Assembly: GCA_020796225.1 (NCBI GenBank)
Contig: CM036775.1
Span: 12,716,171 to 12,780,170 of the forward strand
Direction of reading: 5' to 3'
Origin: Arion vulgaris
Taxonomy: Eukaryota > Mollusca > Gastropoda > Stylommatophora > Arionidae
Length of the DNA stretch: 64,000 nucleotides
In this document: positions 1 to 9,833 of the stretch, one piece after another
How positions within the stretch are numbered: position 1 is the stretch's first letter
How the letters are laid out: each line of letters starts with the position of its first letter
Notes under the pieces: generated by a model
What the model was told of the DNA's origin: nothing
The model's database searches: none
The model's input: only the letters and a program-made list of their open reading frames with translations
Program-made: the position numbers and the translations under genes

Positions 1-52
1 ATATATGCCAGATTAGCTTCTTTCATAGGCTGCTTTTAAGTTGAACACCCTG
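1..52. mobile_element. TA-flanked MITE, partial, cut by the window edge
   Basis: ATGCCAGATTAGCTTC...TTAAGTTGAACACCCTG followed by TA matches the last 50 bp of the MITE at 60714-60972 in the same orientation. Confidence 0.75.
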
Positions 53-60
53 TATCTTCA

Positions 61-185
61 CCATCTTTAAAATTACGTAGGAGACTCTCGCCGGTGCAAC
101 GGAGTTCGGGCACAGCAGCTGAAATCTTCCTGTGTAAGAAAGATCGGAGCAGACATGGCTACTCACCGAAGTGTAATGGTGGGGA
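61..185 (+). repeat. Interspersed repeat D
   Basis: About 120 bp with GGAGACTCTCGCCG, GAGTTCGGGCACAGC and CTTCCTGTGTAAGAAAGATC recurs at 32515-32635 with about 80 percent identity by eye. No coding capacity. It may be the body of a SINE. Confidence 0.5.
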
Positions 186-311
186 TCACATCAAACAATT
201 AATCCACTCTCCATGTGCGTGTACAAATTAATTTTCTAGTTTCTTGGATAAATTTTATGGACGACACGTAATTATAAAAATAAATGAATGGACATTTATC
301 AAAAACTTACA

Positions 312-575
312 CGCTCGTGTGTTGCCGGGGCCTACAAGGGAAGCAAAGAATAGTACCACTGCGACCTACAAGGCATATCGTAGAGGCGACTGATGTGGGG
401 ACTCAGGAAAGCTACCCTTGTAAATCAAAAGCATCGCATGAATCGGATGTTCTGGCCTACTTGTGGGCGCATAACTGGCACAACGTATAATCGCTCTTAA
501 GCTCTGATCCCATACATATCACACAGAGTGGTTGACAAGTGGTCGATATGGAACGTTCGAAGCAGAAGAAGAAAT
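312..575 (+). repeat. SINE A copy
   Basis: This is the reference description for family A: about 255-260 bp; a 5' end like CCGTGTGGTGCCGGGGCCCG; the core GCAAAGAATAGTACCACTGC ... GTCGTAAGAGGCGACT; a middle CCTAGTAAATAAAAAGC; and a 3' end ACAAGTGGTCGATATGGAGC with a GAAGAA tail. The copy here is full length with small indels, tail at 560-575. Confidence 0.85.
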
Positions 576-733
576 CGCTAACAAAGGGCGAAAGAATAAA
601 TTAAGAACCGATAAAGATCAAAATTCAAATTTAAAGATGCATCCTGCAGCCGCCATAATACCAGCAACAACCATCCGCTGCTTAATCTTGCAAATCTCGT
701 TAAAGAAAACGGTCATCATGGCTAAAAAAACTT

Positions 734-955
734 CAGTTCACACAAGCATTACTGCGTTCAGTCCACACCAGCATTACTGCGTTCAGTCCACACCAGCATT
801 ACTGCGTTCAGTTCACACAAGCATTACTGCGTTCAGTTCACACAAGCATTACTGAGTTCAGTCCACACAAGCATTACTGCGTTCAGTCCACACAAGCATT
901 ACTGCGTTCAGTCCACACAAGCATTACTGCGTTCAGTCCACACAAGCATTACTGT
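734..955 (+). repeat. 25-bp minisatellite, about 9 units
   Basis: Unit TTCACACAAGCATTACTGCG plus about 5 bp, with TC or CA variation in positions 3-8. It is not related to the SINE just before it. Because 25 is not divisible by 3, the ORF across it is chance. Confidence 0.9.
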
Positions 956-1443
956 GTAAGACAGTCGTTAGGTCACCGGCGACTACTTGCTTATTCTTTT
1001 CCAATTCTTGTTGAGCATAGGGTCACAACAGTTGTTCTCCTCTTTTCCCGATCTCTGATTGTTTTCTTTATGGTGTTCCAGGATATCGGCGACTAGTCGT
1101 CCGCCATTTTCTGAGTGCAGTTCATAAATAACCACTGTAGACACAAACAAAAACATTTCCAAAAGAATTACAGCATTTTGGGGAGGGGGAGGTTCTCGAT
1201 CTAGAAGCACTTGAGATTTCAGCTCTTCGGCTCGGTGCCATGGACATCGTAACCTTCGGTTCGGTGCCACTAACACCGTAAATCTGGAGAACCTGTGGCC
1301 TTTCTGTCAGCGCGTGGAATTTAACCGCGCACACAGGGGGTTTGTCACACGTCGTCCAACGCGCTACAAACAGGATGGGCAGACGGGCCAGGTTATAGTT
1401 TAGCATCATGCACGCAATTCAGTAACTGGACGACGAAACTGAG

Positions 1444-1830
1444 TTTTATAATTAGTTAGTTAGTCTTTCCTCTTGGGCCTGTGGGGCGCATAGGGCAGAG
1501 GTCATAGCTCTCCATGTCTCGCGGTTCGTTGCTATCTGTTTTAGGTCTTTGATGTTTACTAGGCCCATCGTTGAGCCTTCTCTGGTGATGGTTCTACGCA
1601 GAGTCTCTCTTGGTCTTCCTTTTTTTCTCTGGTGTCCATATGAGGGATTGGTAAGGGAGTCTTTTCTCATCCATTCTAAGTGTGTGGCCGATGTAGTTCC
1701 AGCGGCGCTTTTTTATAAAATTTGATACATTTTCTTGCTTGGTCTCTTGTCTTATTTGTGTATTGGGTCTGAAATCTGACCATTTGAGGTTCAGTAATTT
1801 ACTATAATAATTGAGGTTATATAATTGCAA
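1444..1830 (-). mobile_element. Non-LTR retrotransposon ORF2, C-terminal end, antisense
   Basis: Two overlapping frames give FIKKRRWNYIGHTLRMDEKR and KKGRPRETLRRTITREG ... ATNRETWRAMTSALCAPQA. This is the conserved tail of RTE-like LINE ORF2 proteins (RRW-W-GH-LR, then KRGRPR-TWRR). One frameshift near 1620 breaks it. The 3' end is a TTAG-rich tail at 1444-1470. Confidence 0.8.
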
Positions 1831-1961
1831 ACATTAAAGTAAATTCACTAGGAACCGCTCTAGAAGCAAACATCCTTCCAATGCCTAACGTTTTCTGCCT
1901 TACTGCCATGTTTCCAGACAATCCATTTATAGATTTAAAAATACTTGGGCATCTTTTTACT

Positions 1962-2190
1962 TCTTTGTGTTCGTTATTTACAACCAATTTTAACCTCTTG
2001 TGATATGTTTGATCTTGCCAAGAACATGTATATGTTGCAATTGGTAGGCCCCTAAACGCATAGACTTCTACACGTTTAGCACACATGCATCCGATTTCAG
2101 CCAACCTCCTTAGTCGCCTCCTACGACATGCGTGGCAGGTAATAGTGGTTCTATTCTTTACACCACATTTGGGCCCGGGAACCACTGGGC
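1962..2190 (-). repeat. SINE B copy, 3'-truncated
   Basis: Family B on the - strand, from CGCCCAGTGGTTCCCGGGCC near 2190 to the GATTAAAATTGG region near 1970; the usual AAGAAGAAG tail is missing. The family is defined at 33191-33440. Confidence 0.8.
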
Positions 2191-2930
2191 GACTTGGACA
2201 TAATTTGGGGAGTTCTCTGGATTAAAGTCCCCTTGTCAGTATAATGAGAACCGCTGTACAAGACTAGAAACACATACTTTAAAGTGTCTGCACATCTCTA
2301 CAACACGTGACGGGTTCTGTGTTCTAATGTGTTTCTACTGGTAACTTTAAAACGTAACTCATTTCTCCGGAAATTGAAACAATCCAGAATCTTAATTAAT
2401 TTTCGGATGTGTGGGGTGAGGGTAGTCTTCCATTATTTATACTGTACAATTAGAACGTCAAAATGAGAAGAAGACAAATAATATATAAGAATAAATGAAG
2501 TAAATGTAAACCAGATTATGCTGGAGTAAACAGCTCTACCGGATGTAGAATCATACCTTGGTAGCAACATAGACACATGTGATTGTGGACCATACCACAT
2601 CAGGAAATTCGTTACAAGAAAGTCAAGTACACTATTTTTTTTTAAAATAATACTTTCTTGCTGAAAACGAACGAACTATGGAAACAAAGCAGAACAGGTT
2701 TGAAAGAAGAAAAAATATTTCAGAAAATTATATCATTCAAGCTTAGCAGGGAAGGAAATAGGAATTCTAGGAATTCAGAGTAAACACGACAGATTAACGA
2801 ATATAGTAATAACATGTTTGTCAAATATTACAATAAATCTTATGTCTTTTTTTCTTTCATTCGATTTATATCAATCATTTGGTAGATCACGCTTTGTGGT
2901 CTGAAGGTGGTTTGCTTCTTAGAGCGTGAG
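2191..2930. other. Unannotated AT-rich stretch
   Basis: I see no conserved exon. A short piece near 2550-2580 reads CATACCTTGGTAGCAACATAGAC, similar to the LINE motif TYLGSNID, so parts are probably decayed LINE sequence. Confidence 0.4.
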
Positions 2931-2934
2931 TTAT

Positions 2935-3191
2935 GCCTGTCACGGTGCCGAGACCGCGAGGTAAGCAAAGAATATCACCACTAGCTGTGACCTACAAGGC
3001 ATGTCGTAAGAGGCGATTGATGTAGGATCTAGGAAGCTACCCTAGTAAATAAAAAGCATCGCAGAAATCAGATGTGCTGGCCTACTTGTAAGCGCATTAC
3101 TGGCACAACGTGCAATCGCTCTTAGGCTCAGATCACAAAAAGAGCCGTTAAGAAGTGGTCATTGTGGAGGGTCTGAAGAAGAAGAAGAAGA
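2935..3191 (+). repeat. SINE A copy
   Basis: Full-length family A with core GTCGTAAGAGGCGATTGATG and a GAA-repeat tail at 3175-3191. The 62-bp array starts immediately after the tail. Confidence 0.85.
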
Positions 3192-3626
3192 AGCGTGAGT
3201 TTGTTGTACCAGTTAGAGGTTGCAGACCCGTTTAGTTTAGTCGTCGGATCATCAGCGTGAGTTTGTTGTATCAGTTAGAGGTTGCAGACCCGTTTAGTTT
3301 AGTCGTCGGATCATCAGCGTGAGTTTGTTGTACCAGTTAGAGGTTGCAGACCCGTTTAGTTTAGTCGTCGGATCATCAGCGTGAGTTTGTTGTATCAGTT
3401 AGAGGTTGCAGACCCGTTTAGTTTAGTCGTCGGATCATCAGCGTGAGTTTGTTGTATCAGTTAGAGGTTGCAGACCCGTTTAGTTTAGTCGTCGGATCAT
3501 CAGCGTGAGTTTGTTGTATCAGTTAGAGGTTGCAGACCCGTTTAGTTTAGTCGTCGGATCATCAGCGTGAGTTTGTTGTACCAGTTAGAAGTTGCAGACC
3601 CGTTTAGTTTAGTCGTCGGATCATCA
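3192..3626 (+). repeat. 62-bp tandem array, 7 units
   Basis: Seven nearly identical 62-bp units, each with GCGTGAGTTTGTTGTATC, GCAGACCCGTTTAGTTTAGT and CGTCGGATCATCA. The last 20 bp of the unit match the adjacent diverged array (3627-4110), so the two are related. Confidence 0.95.
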
Positions 3627-4110
3627 TCACTGCATGTCGAATCAATTAGTTTATAAGTGTTCCGATCTCCTTCTCAGTATGTCTTTCAGTGACACCAGCT
3701 CTAGTTTAGTTTTGTCGTTAGATCATCATCACTGCACGTCGAACAAATTAGTTTATAACTGTTCCGATCTCCTTCTCAGTATGTCTCTGAGTGTGTAGCA
3801 ACTAACAACACCAGTTCTAGTTTAATCTTCTGATCATCATCACTGTACATTGAACCAATTAGTCCATAAGTGCTCCGATCTCCTTCTCAGTATGTCTCTC
3901 AGTTTAGTTTAAAAAGGTGGAGGCTGCAGTAAAACTTTGAAAAATAGCACCTACTAAGTGACGACGAATAGTTGCAGCAATATGGCGACGATTATCAGTT
4001 TAGTTTAGTCGTCGGATCATCATCACTGCACATCGAACAACTTAGTCGATAAGTGCTCTGATCTCTCCCTCAGTATGTCTCTCAGCGTGTGGCGACTAAC
4101 GACCCGGTTC
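3627..4110 (-). repeat. Diverged ~110-bp tandem repeats, LINE 3' end
   Basis: Repeats of about 110 bp contain, on the - strand, GATGATCCGACAACTAAACT, a CTGAGAGACATACTGAG block and GATCGGAGCACTTATGGA. The same units occur in the other orientation at 17800-18430. In both places an RNase H LINE fragment lies just upstream in the sense direction, so this is most likely the repeated 3' untranslated end of that LINE. Confidence 0.7.
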
Positions 4111-4129
4111 TTTGTTGGTTTACTATTCT

Positions 4130-4440
4130 TCTCTTACTACCGGTATAGTGCTCTTGTTTAGCTACACCACACTTGACTTGGTATTCTTGCAGTCTGGTTA
4201 GTGTTGTAGATTCACCACTATTACTTGAATCACTTACACGTACTCTCTCCCTTAGGAATTTATAATATACCCTGATCCATTACTCGCCCGCTTTGTACAG
4301 CAGCCATACCGGCAAGCCTATCGGCGCGTTCACTTTCCCTTACACCTGCATGCTCCGGTACCAAAAATAAAACTGATTTTTGTCAGTCTAGAGCACTTCA
4401 GCGACTCCGTCCGTTATCTTCTAGTACAACATATTTCCGT
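4130..4440 (-). mobile_element. RNase H-bearing LINE fragment, antisense
   Basis: The - strand reads like GVRESERADRLAGMAAVQSG, the end of a retrotransposon RNase H domain (G--GNE-AD-LA), then a linker and ...TLTRLQEYQVKCGVAKQEH. The same segment occurs at 17490-17710 and 52355-52625. Confidence 0.65.
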
Positions 4441-4526
4441 GCAGGGAAGCGAGGCTGTACAGAAATGTCCCCCTGTTCTAGAAACGATTTTACCAGTTGC
4501 CACTGTGCGTTCTAAACTTTTCCTTC

Positions 4527-4947
4527 TCATTCATCATCTTCAAGTAGCTTGACACCCTTCCAGAACTTGCCTCCCATCTTCCAGAACTTGCCTCCCATCT
4601 TCCAGAACTTGCCTCCCATCTTCCGGAACTTGCCTACCATAACAGCAGTCCTGAAAAACTCTCTGTTCTGTGCAAGTTGACTGACGTCAGCAGTAGTCAT
4701 TCTCAGATCATCAATGACATCTTGCACTCATTGTCTTTCATGTCTTTCTTCTCATTCTTCTTCCAGGTATAATTCCTCCAAAATTATCTTCTCTAGACAC
4801 TCATGTTGTTTGATGTGTCCAACATATTTCATTTTCCGTTAATGTTATGCTCTTTAATAGCCAACTCTCTTTAATATCAAACTGTTGCAGCATTTGTTCT
4901 CTTTTCTTTCTATGATATTCTAAGTATTCTTCTGTAGCACTTGTATT
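4527..4947 (-). mobile_element. LINE ORF2 C-terminal end, antisense
   Basis: It encodes VQDVIDDLRMTTADVSQLAQ NREFFRTAV, a LINE tail also found at 9935-10095 and 32755-32880. Positions 4556-4640 hold a 21-bp unit three to four times, seen in the peptide as KFWKMGG repeats. SINE A abuts at 4948. Confidence 0.7.
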
Positions 4948-5140
4948 CTTCTTCTGCTGCTTCGACCGCTCCATATCAACCACTTGTTAACCACTCTGTG
5001 TGATTTGTATGGGATCTGAGCATAAGAGCGATTGTACGTTGTGATAGTTATGCGCCTATAAGTAGGCCAACACATCCGATTTCTGGATGCTTTTATTTAC
5101 TAGGTAGCTGCCCTAGGTCCTACATCAGTTGCATTGTAAC
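4948..5140 (-). repeat. SINE A copy, 5'-truncated
   Basis: The tail CTTCTTCTGCTGCTTCGA at 4948 and body up to the TACATCAGTTGCA region are present. The first 70 bp of the element (core and 5' end) are missing. Confidence 0.75.
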
Positions 5141-6130
5141 AGTATTACTGTTCCTGGGGATAAGGGGGATAAATTCTGCTTATATTGTAGTTGTTTGTTC
5201 CCCTTTGTTTTATTTTCCCTTGTGTCTATTTTGTTGTGATTGACAGTTGATGACAGCTCATGGGTTGTCACGAAGATAGGTGAACGAACTCAGGGTATTG
5301 GATATTTTTGAACGACCGAGTGAGAGAGTAGATAGAGTCCGGGACGGTAGAACGAGTGGGGACTGTTTTGCATCTAGTTGATGATATTAATTTCTACATG
5401 CCTGAAAATTCGTCGTGAGTCCCTGTCTTTGATTTGACAACGTAGTTGGTACTGTGCTTACATCTGTGTGAGGTATTATACTGGAAGAATCGTCGTGAGC
5501 CTTTGTCTCTTGATTTGACAACGTAGTTGGTACGGCGTTTACATCTGTGTGAGGTATTATAGTTTACAATACTGGAAGAATCGTCGTGAGTCACGGTCTG
5601 TTGATTGACAACGTCATTACTACAGTGGTTGCATCTGGGTGATGTATGATATCTTTCAAGTCTGGTATTTGTCGTTGTGAGGTTCCTCTGCTACGAAGGA
5701 CAAGGAATACGGACCAGTGGATTTAGCTTAAGGTAATATGATTAACTGTTAAATTTGGACTATTTTCAATAGGTTTGATTTATGGGAGATGTGATTCATT
5801 ATTATTGTATTATGCTGCATTTGGTTTATGAACAATGATTATGTAAAGTTAAATAGATGCTTTGTAATTACTTCTTGAATTCGTGACGTTGGCGTTAGTT
5901 CTTTTGTGTTGTTGGTAATTAGAGTGTATTGATTCATGTGAGTGGAGATACTATTAGGTGTGTTCGTTTTGTTGAAGCAGGTATTATGAGTGTTGTTCGT
6001 TTATGTTGTACCAGTTTGGAACGAGGCTAGGTATCGCTGTTGTTTAGGTACTGTTGTATTGCTGTTGTTCTGTATAAAGACTGGGTATCGCTGATATAAG
6101 AACATCCTTGCAGTAAATACTGGTACAGCA
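5141..6130. other. Unassigned GT-rich region with three diverged tandem repeats
   Basis: Three copies of an 80-90 bp unit (from about 5403, 5485 and 5575) share TCGTCGTGAG, GATTTGACAACGTAGTTGGT and ACATCTGTGTGAGGTATTAT. There is no convincing coding frame. GCTTAAG|GTAATA near 5730 could be a donor of a 5' non-coding exon, but nothing confirms it. It could equally be a retroelement 5' region. Confidence 0.4.
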
Positions 6131-6134
6131 TCTT

Positions 6135-6203
6135 ACTTCTTCTTTTCGATCGTTCTTCACAGCCAATTTTATCATTCTTTTGTGATATATAATTGGTCCT
6201 TTG
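6135..6203 (-). repeat. SINE B, part split by the hAT insertion
   Basis: CTTCTTCTTTTCGATCGTTC ... TTTTGTGATATATAATT is the 3' end of family B. The next bases (GTCCTTTGACAAGAACAC) continue at 8003 after the hAT element, matching the intact order GATCTTTGCCAAGAACACG. Confidence 0.75.
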
Positions 6204-8002
6204 CAGTGCCGAATTAGGCCAGCGCGGGGCCCGTAGCAAATTTTAGCGCGGGGCCCTTGGTTTTATATGATAATAAATAATAAAACACAAATTTTACAAA
6301 CAAACTTGTCTCGATTTAATGTGAGCAAATTTAGAGATAATACTAAACAAATCAATTTCTCTAAGTAAATTCAATGTTCAACGACATAAGGTGAGGTTAT
6401 TTAGACGATCTTGTCCCATCATGTTCCTTAACTCACTTTTTATAGCGTTAATGTTGAAAAGAACGTTCTCCGCTCAGTGTCGGATTAGGCTAGCAGGGGC
6501 CCGTAGCAAATTTTAGCGCTGGGCCCTAGGTTTTGTATGATAATAAAATAAAACACAACTTTTACAAACAAACTTGTCTCGATTTAATGTGAGCAAATTT
6601 AGAGATAGCACTAGACAAATCAATTTCTCTAAGTAAATTACATTCAATGTTCATTAAAGTGAGGTTATTTAGACGATCTTGTCCCATCATGTTCCTTAAC
6701 TCACTTTTTATACGCTTTAATGTTGAAAAAGAACGTTCTCCGCTGCAGTTAGTAATTATTAAAGACAAGTAAATTCGTAAGACTATTTCTACATTTGGGA
6801 AACACGACTCTAATGAATTTTCCATTATAAGTTTATAAAATTGCAGTTCAAGAGCCTCATGCTTTTCGTTGCTAATAGCAGCAGCTACATTAGTTTTACA
6901 GCAGTAGACGACTAAGATGGTTGGGGCATGTGAGAAGAATGGAAACTTGCCGCATACCAAAACAAATGTTGTTCTGTGAACTTCGGAGGGGAAGAGGCAC
7001 CAAGGAAGACCACTGCTCAGATATAAAGATGTCTGCAAAGCCTCAATAAAAACTTTCTATAGGTCCCAGCACATGGGAGGGACTAGCTGATGACAGAGTT
7101 GTGTGGAAAGCCAAATTACGAAAGGGCGCAGAGTCTTTTGAGAAGAGACTTATGTATGAGCTGAACGACAAGAGAGAAAAGCTTACACTCAGAAGTTGTC
7201 ACAGTAAAACACTTGCCAATTGACCATCTGTAAAGATGAAAAAGGCCATATACATTAGTTTTAAGAAGTTCAATGAACTGCATAAGTTTGTCGCCTAGGC
7301 TTTCTTCCAAATCCTCTTGGTAAGAGCTGACAATATTTGGAGTTCTTTCAAGATCTTCCTCTGTAATAGATTTTAACTGCCGGAGTATTCCAAATACACC
7401 AGTTACTCTATGGTACAGCCTAAATAAATTATAGTTTCTGTATAACACAACCAATCTCTCACGTGAGTTTTGTTTGTTGGTGTATGTGTATGTGAAAACG
7501 ACTTTCGACAAATCGTGGATTGTTTGAAGTTGTTTGGCCATTCACCAATACGTTGAGTACATTTTACTTTCGTTGTGTTGTTGGCTTGTAGATGATGTTG
7601 CTACATTAGAAGCATTTGCTGTGCTTTCGCCTCTCTTTGGCTTGAAGATGATATGGCTAAATTGGGAGGACTTGCTGTACATTCGATTTCAGTTTGTCTT
7701 GTGGAAAATGTGACTAAATCGTGAAGAGTTGCTGATCTTAATGGTAATATTGGTAATGATGATTCTTCTATAGCACTGTCTTCATCTACTACACCGTGAG
7801 ACGCGACTTCTGTATTTTCTGCTTCGATTTCGTTTGATTCAGCACCATCACACACGACATTTAAAAATTCAGACAGCTTGCGTGTTTTTATATAACATCT
7901 GGTTATTTTTTCCATTTTCATCTGTCGCGGGAGGCTCGAGGCCCCTAGAAGCGCGGGGCCCGTAGCATTTGCTACTTCTGCTACTAGGCTAATCCGGCGC
8001 TG
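6204..8002 (-). mobile_element. hAT-family DNA transposon remnant (ZMYM1-like transposase), LINE nested inside
   Basis: The termini are inverted repeats: CAGTGCCGAATTAGGC at 6204 and, on the other strand, CAGCGCCGGATTAGCC ending at 8002. Both flanks carry the 8-bp duplication GTCCTTTG (6196-6203 and 8003-8010), the hAT hallmark. The - strand pieces encode a broken transposase: an N-terminal part (8020-7601), a middle part (7541-7264) and the C-terminal dimerisation region (6887-6562) with NCSGERSFSTLKRIKSELRN. Catalytic parts between them are missing. The low-coordinate end is duplicated: about 270 bp from 6204 repeats at 6473. The element sits in a SINE B copy whose halves lie on either side. 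Confidence 0.85.
6899..7250 (+). mobile_element. 5'-truncated LINE 3' end inserted in the hAT element
   Basis: A 13-bp duplication, TACATTAGTTTTA, flanks the insert (6886-6898 and 7251-7263). The insert encodes the C-terminal end of a non-LTR retrotransposon ORF2 (SSRRLRWLGHVRRMET), the same family as 40630-41530. Removing it rejoins the hAT reading frame across the site (...ELLKTN then VAAAISNEK). Confidence 0.85.
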
Positions 8003-8049
8003 GTCCTTTGACAAGAACACATTGATCTATGTTGAACGATTACGCGCCC

Positions 8050-8160
8050 ATGGTGACTAGGCCCGCCCACCCGGTTTCAGCAATCGCATCTTATGACATG
8101 CCTTGTAGGTTGCAGTGGTACTATTCTTTGCTTCCCTTGCGGGCCTCGACACCACATGGA
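8050..8160 (-). repeat. SINE A-type 5' half
   Basis: It contains GCATCTTATGACATGCC, TTGTAGGTTGCAGTGGTACT and the GGGCCTCGACACCACATGG end of family A reversed. It follows directly on the split SINE B piece, so one may have inserted into or recombined with the other. Confidence 0.65.
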
Positions 8161-8228
8161 AGACATTTGCAATCAGCGGCATTAATTCCCTTCTCATTAC
8201 ATTCCCAAAAATTCCTTAAACCATACTA

Positions 8229-9015
8229 AAAATAAATGAGACTGCAGTAAACTATTTGATTGGCAAACACATAATCCAAAGTACTATAGTTTGAAAATTA
8301 CAAAACAATGACAAAATACAGCAAGTGACAACAAGGTTTATCAAACAACGAACAACAGAGTGACATTTTTAAAAACAAATGGACGACAAAATGACTAATG
8401 AAAATCTGGGAATAAAACGAATAACGAAATAAATGTAACAAAAAACACACATAACAACTAGAAATAGAACGGAAGAGAAACAATAAAAATCTAGTAAATA
8501 TATAACTGAATACATGCAACATATACCCATATAGATCATGATACTGGCCATTTAGAAGCTCACGATGTCCAGGTCACAGCCATCCGATCATGTTCCTCGG
8601 ATGATCGCAGTCGATTTGCTCTGGAGAATCGGTTGATTTCGTTGTATGGTACCTTGCACCACGTGGGCTCAACGTATTTCATTTATGCTTCCTAGTACTT
8701 TCTTCCCATGCCTTGTAATCTATATGGGTATATGTTGCATGTATTCAAGTTATATATTTACTAGATTTTCATTGTTTCTCTTCCGTTCTATTTCTAGTTT
8801 TTATGTGTGTTTATTTTGAGTTACATTTATTTCGTTATTCGTTTTTACTCCAGATTCTCATTAGAAACGTTTGTTTTTGGTCGTCCATTTGTTTTTTAAA
8901 CTTTGTCACTCCTGTTGTTCGTTTGCTTGATAAAGGCCTTGTTGGTCGAAACGTTACTGTATTTTGTCATTGTTTTTGTAATTTGTAAAACTACAGTACT
9001 TTGTGATTACGTATT
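8229..9015. mobile_element. Large inverted-repeat (foldback) element, possibly Penelope-like
   Basis: About 255 bp at 8283-8536 returns as the reverse complement at 8720-8997, around a unique spacer of about 180 bp. The direct repeat TTAAACCATACTA flanks the whole (8216-8228 and 9016-9028), so it inserted as one unit. The right arm holds TTGATAAAGGCC...GGTCGAAACG at 8927-8953, close to a hammerhead ribozyme core (CUGANGA, stem II, GAAAC) with two core changes. Penelope-like retroelements carry such motifs and inverted terminal copies, which suggests that class. No GIY-YIG or RT coding sequence is present. Confidence 0.6.
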
Positions 9016-9086
9016 TTAAACCATACTACAATCATTTGTGTTGTACTTCACTTGTATTGTTTACTCAGATGTTCATTAATTCACAG

Positions 9087-9162
9087 ATGGTTGCCACAGA
9101 AGATTTTGATGAGCGGAAGAAAATCAGAGCAAGAATACGAGAAATAAGAGAAAAAGAAAGAG
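9087..9162 (+). CDS. smtn: Smoothelin-like exon, N-terminal basic helix
   Basis: The acceptor (ATTCACAG) precedes ATGGTTGCC and the donor GTTTGT follows, leaving phase 1. It encodes [18 protein letters not shown] and further basic residues, resembling the smoothelin motif that contains ERK-IRAA-R. The first nucleotide is the A of an ATG, so this may be the first coding exon or an internal one. Confidence 0.65.
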
Positions 9163-9802
9163 GTTTGTTAAATGTTGTCTTTGATTAACACCAACATTTT
9201 AGCATATTTGTTAAGAACATTATATATATATTTCACTCGCACAGTTATACGGTACAAAGTGCCTGCAAGTAATTTCTCTCCATACCGTTCTGTCCTGAGT
9301 AACTATCGCTATCTCTTCTATAAAACTGAGTCTCTCTCTAGCGCCCAGACGATGTACCAGATTTCCATAAATCTATTCATGTGGAAATCTGATTCATGCA
9401 TTCTTAGCATTGGTGTGTTTTACGGCACATCTTCAGCACCATTTGAAACTCTGGTGCTTATTCTTCGGCAATGTGTCCGGTTTCAGCCAACGTTTACTTG
9501 GTTCACTCTCCGTTCTGTAGCCATCTAGTGTTTTTTACGGTGTGGGGTAGCTAGCCTCATGCCAAACTTCCTTAGTCGCCTCTTACATCATGCGTGGCAG
9601 GTAACAGCGGTTCTATTCTTTACACCCCAATTTGGGCCCCGGTAACCACTGGGGCGGAACTGAGTCTGATATGTCTTGCCTCTCTTAACAAAGTTAGTTT
9701 CAGGGTTTTCCGTGGGTGTCCTCTCGTTCTTTAACCCTTTGCCTCCCACTGCAATACCTGCTTGGTATTCTTTGATCATTTCCTCTCATTTTAAAACGGA
9801 CA

Positions 9803-9833
<31 letters not shown>

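Noticed and set aside
284..490. 68-codon ORF and many similar ORFs at SINE A and B copies
   Set aside because: They are chance frames in SINEs. The same peptide fragments recur wherever the SINE occurs.
8298..8551. Cys/Phe-rich small membrane proteins on the - strand
   Set aside because: They lie in the arms of the inverted repeat. The same peptide appears from the other arm on the + strand, and the composition is that of T-rich DNA.
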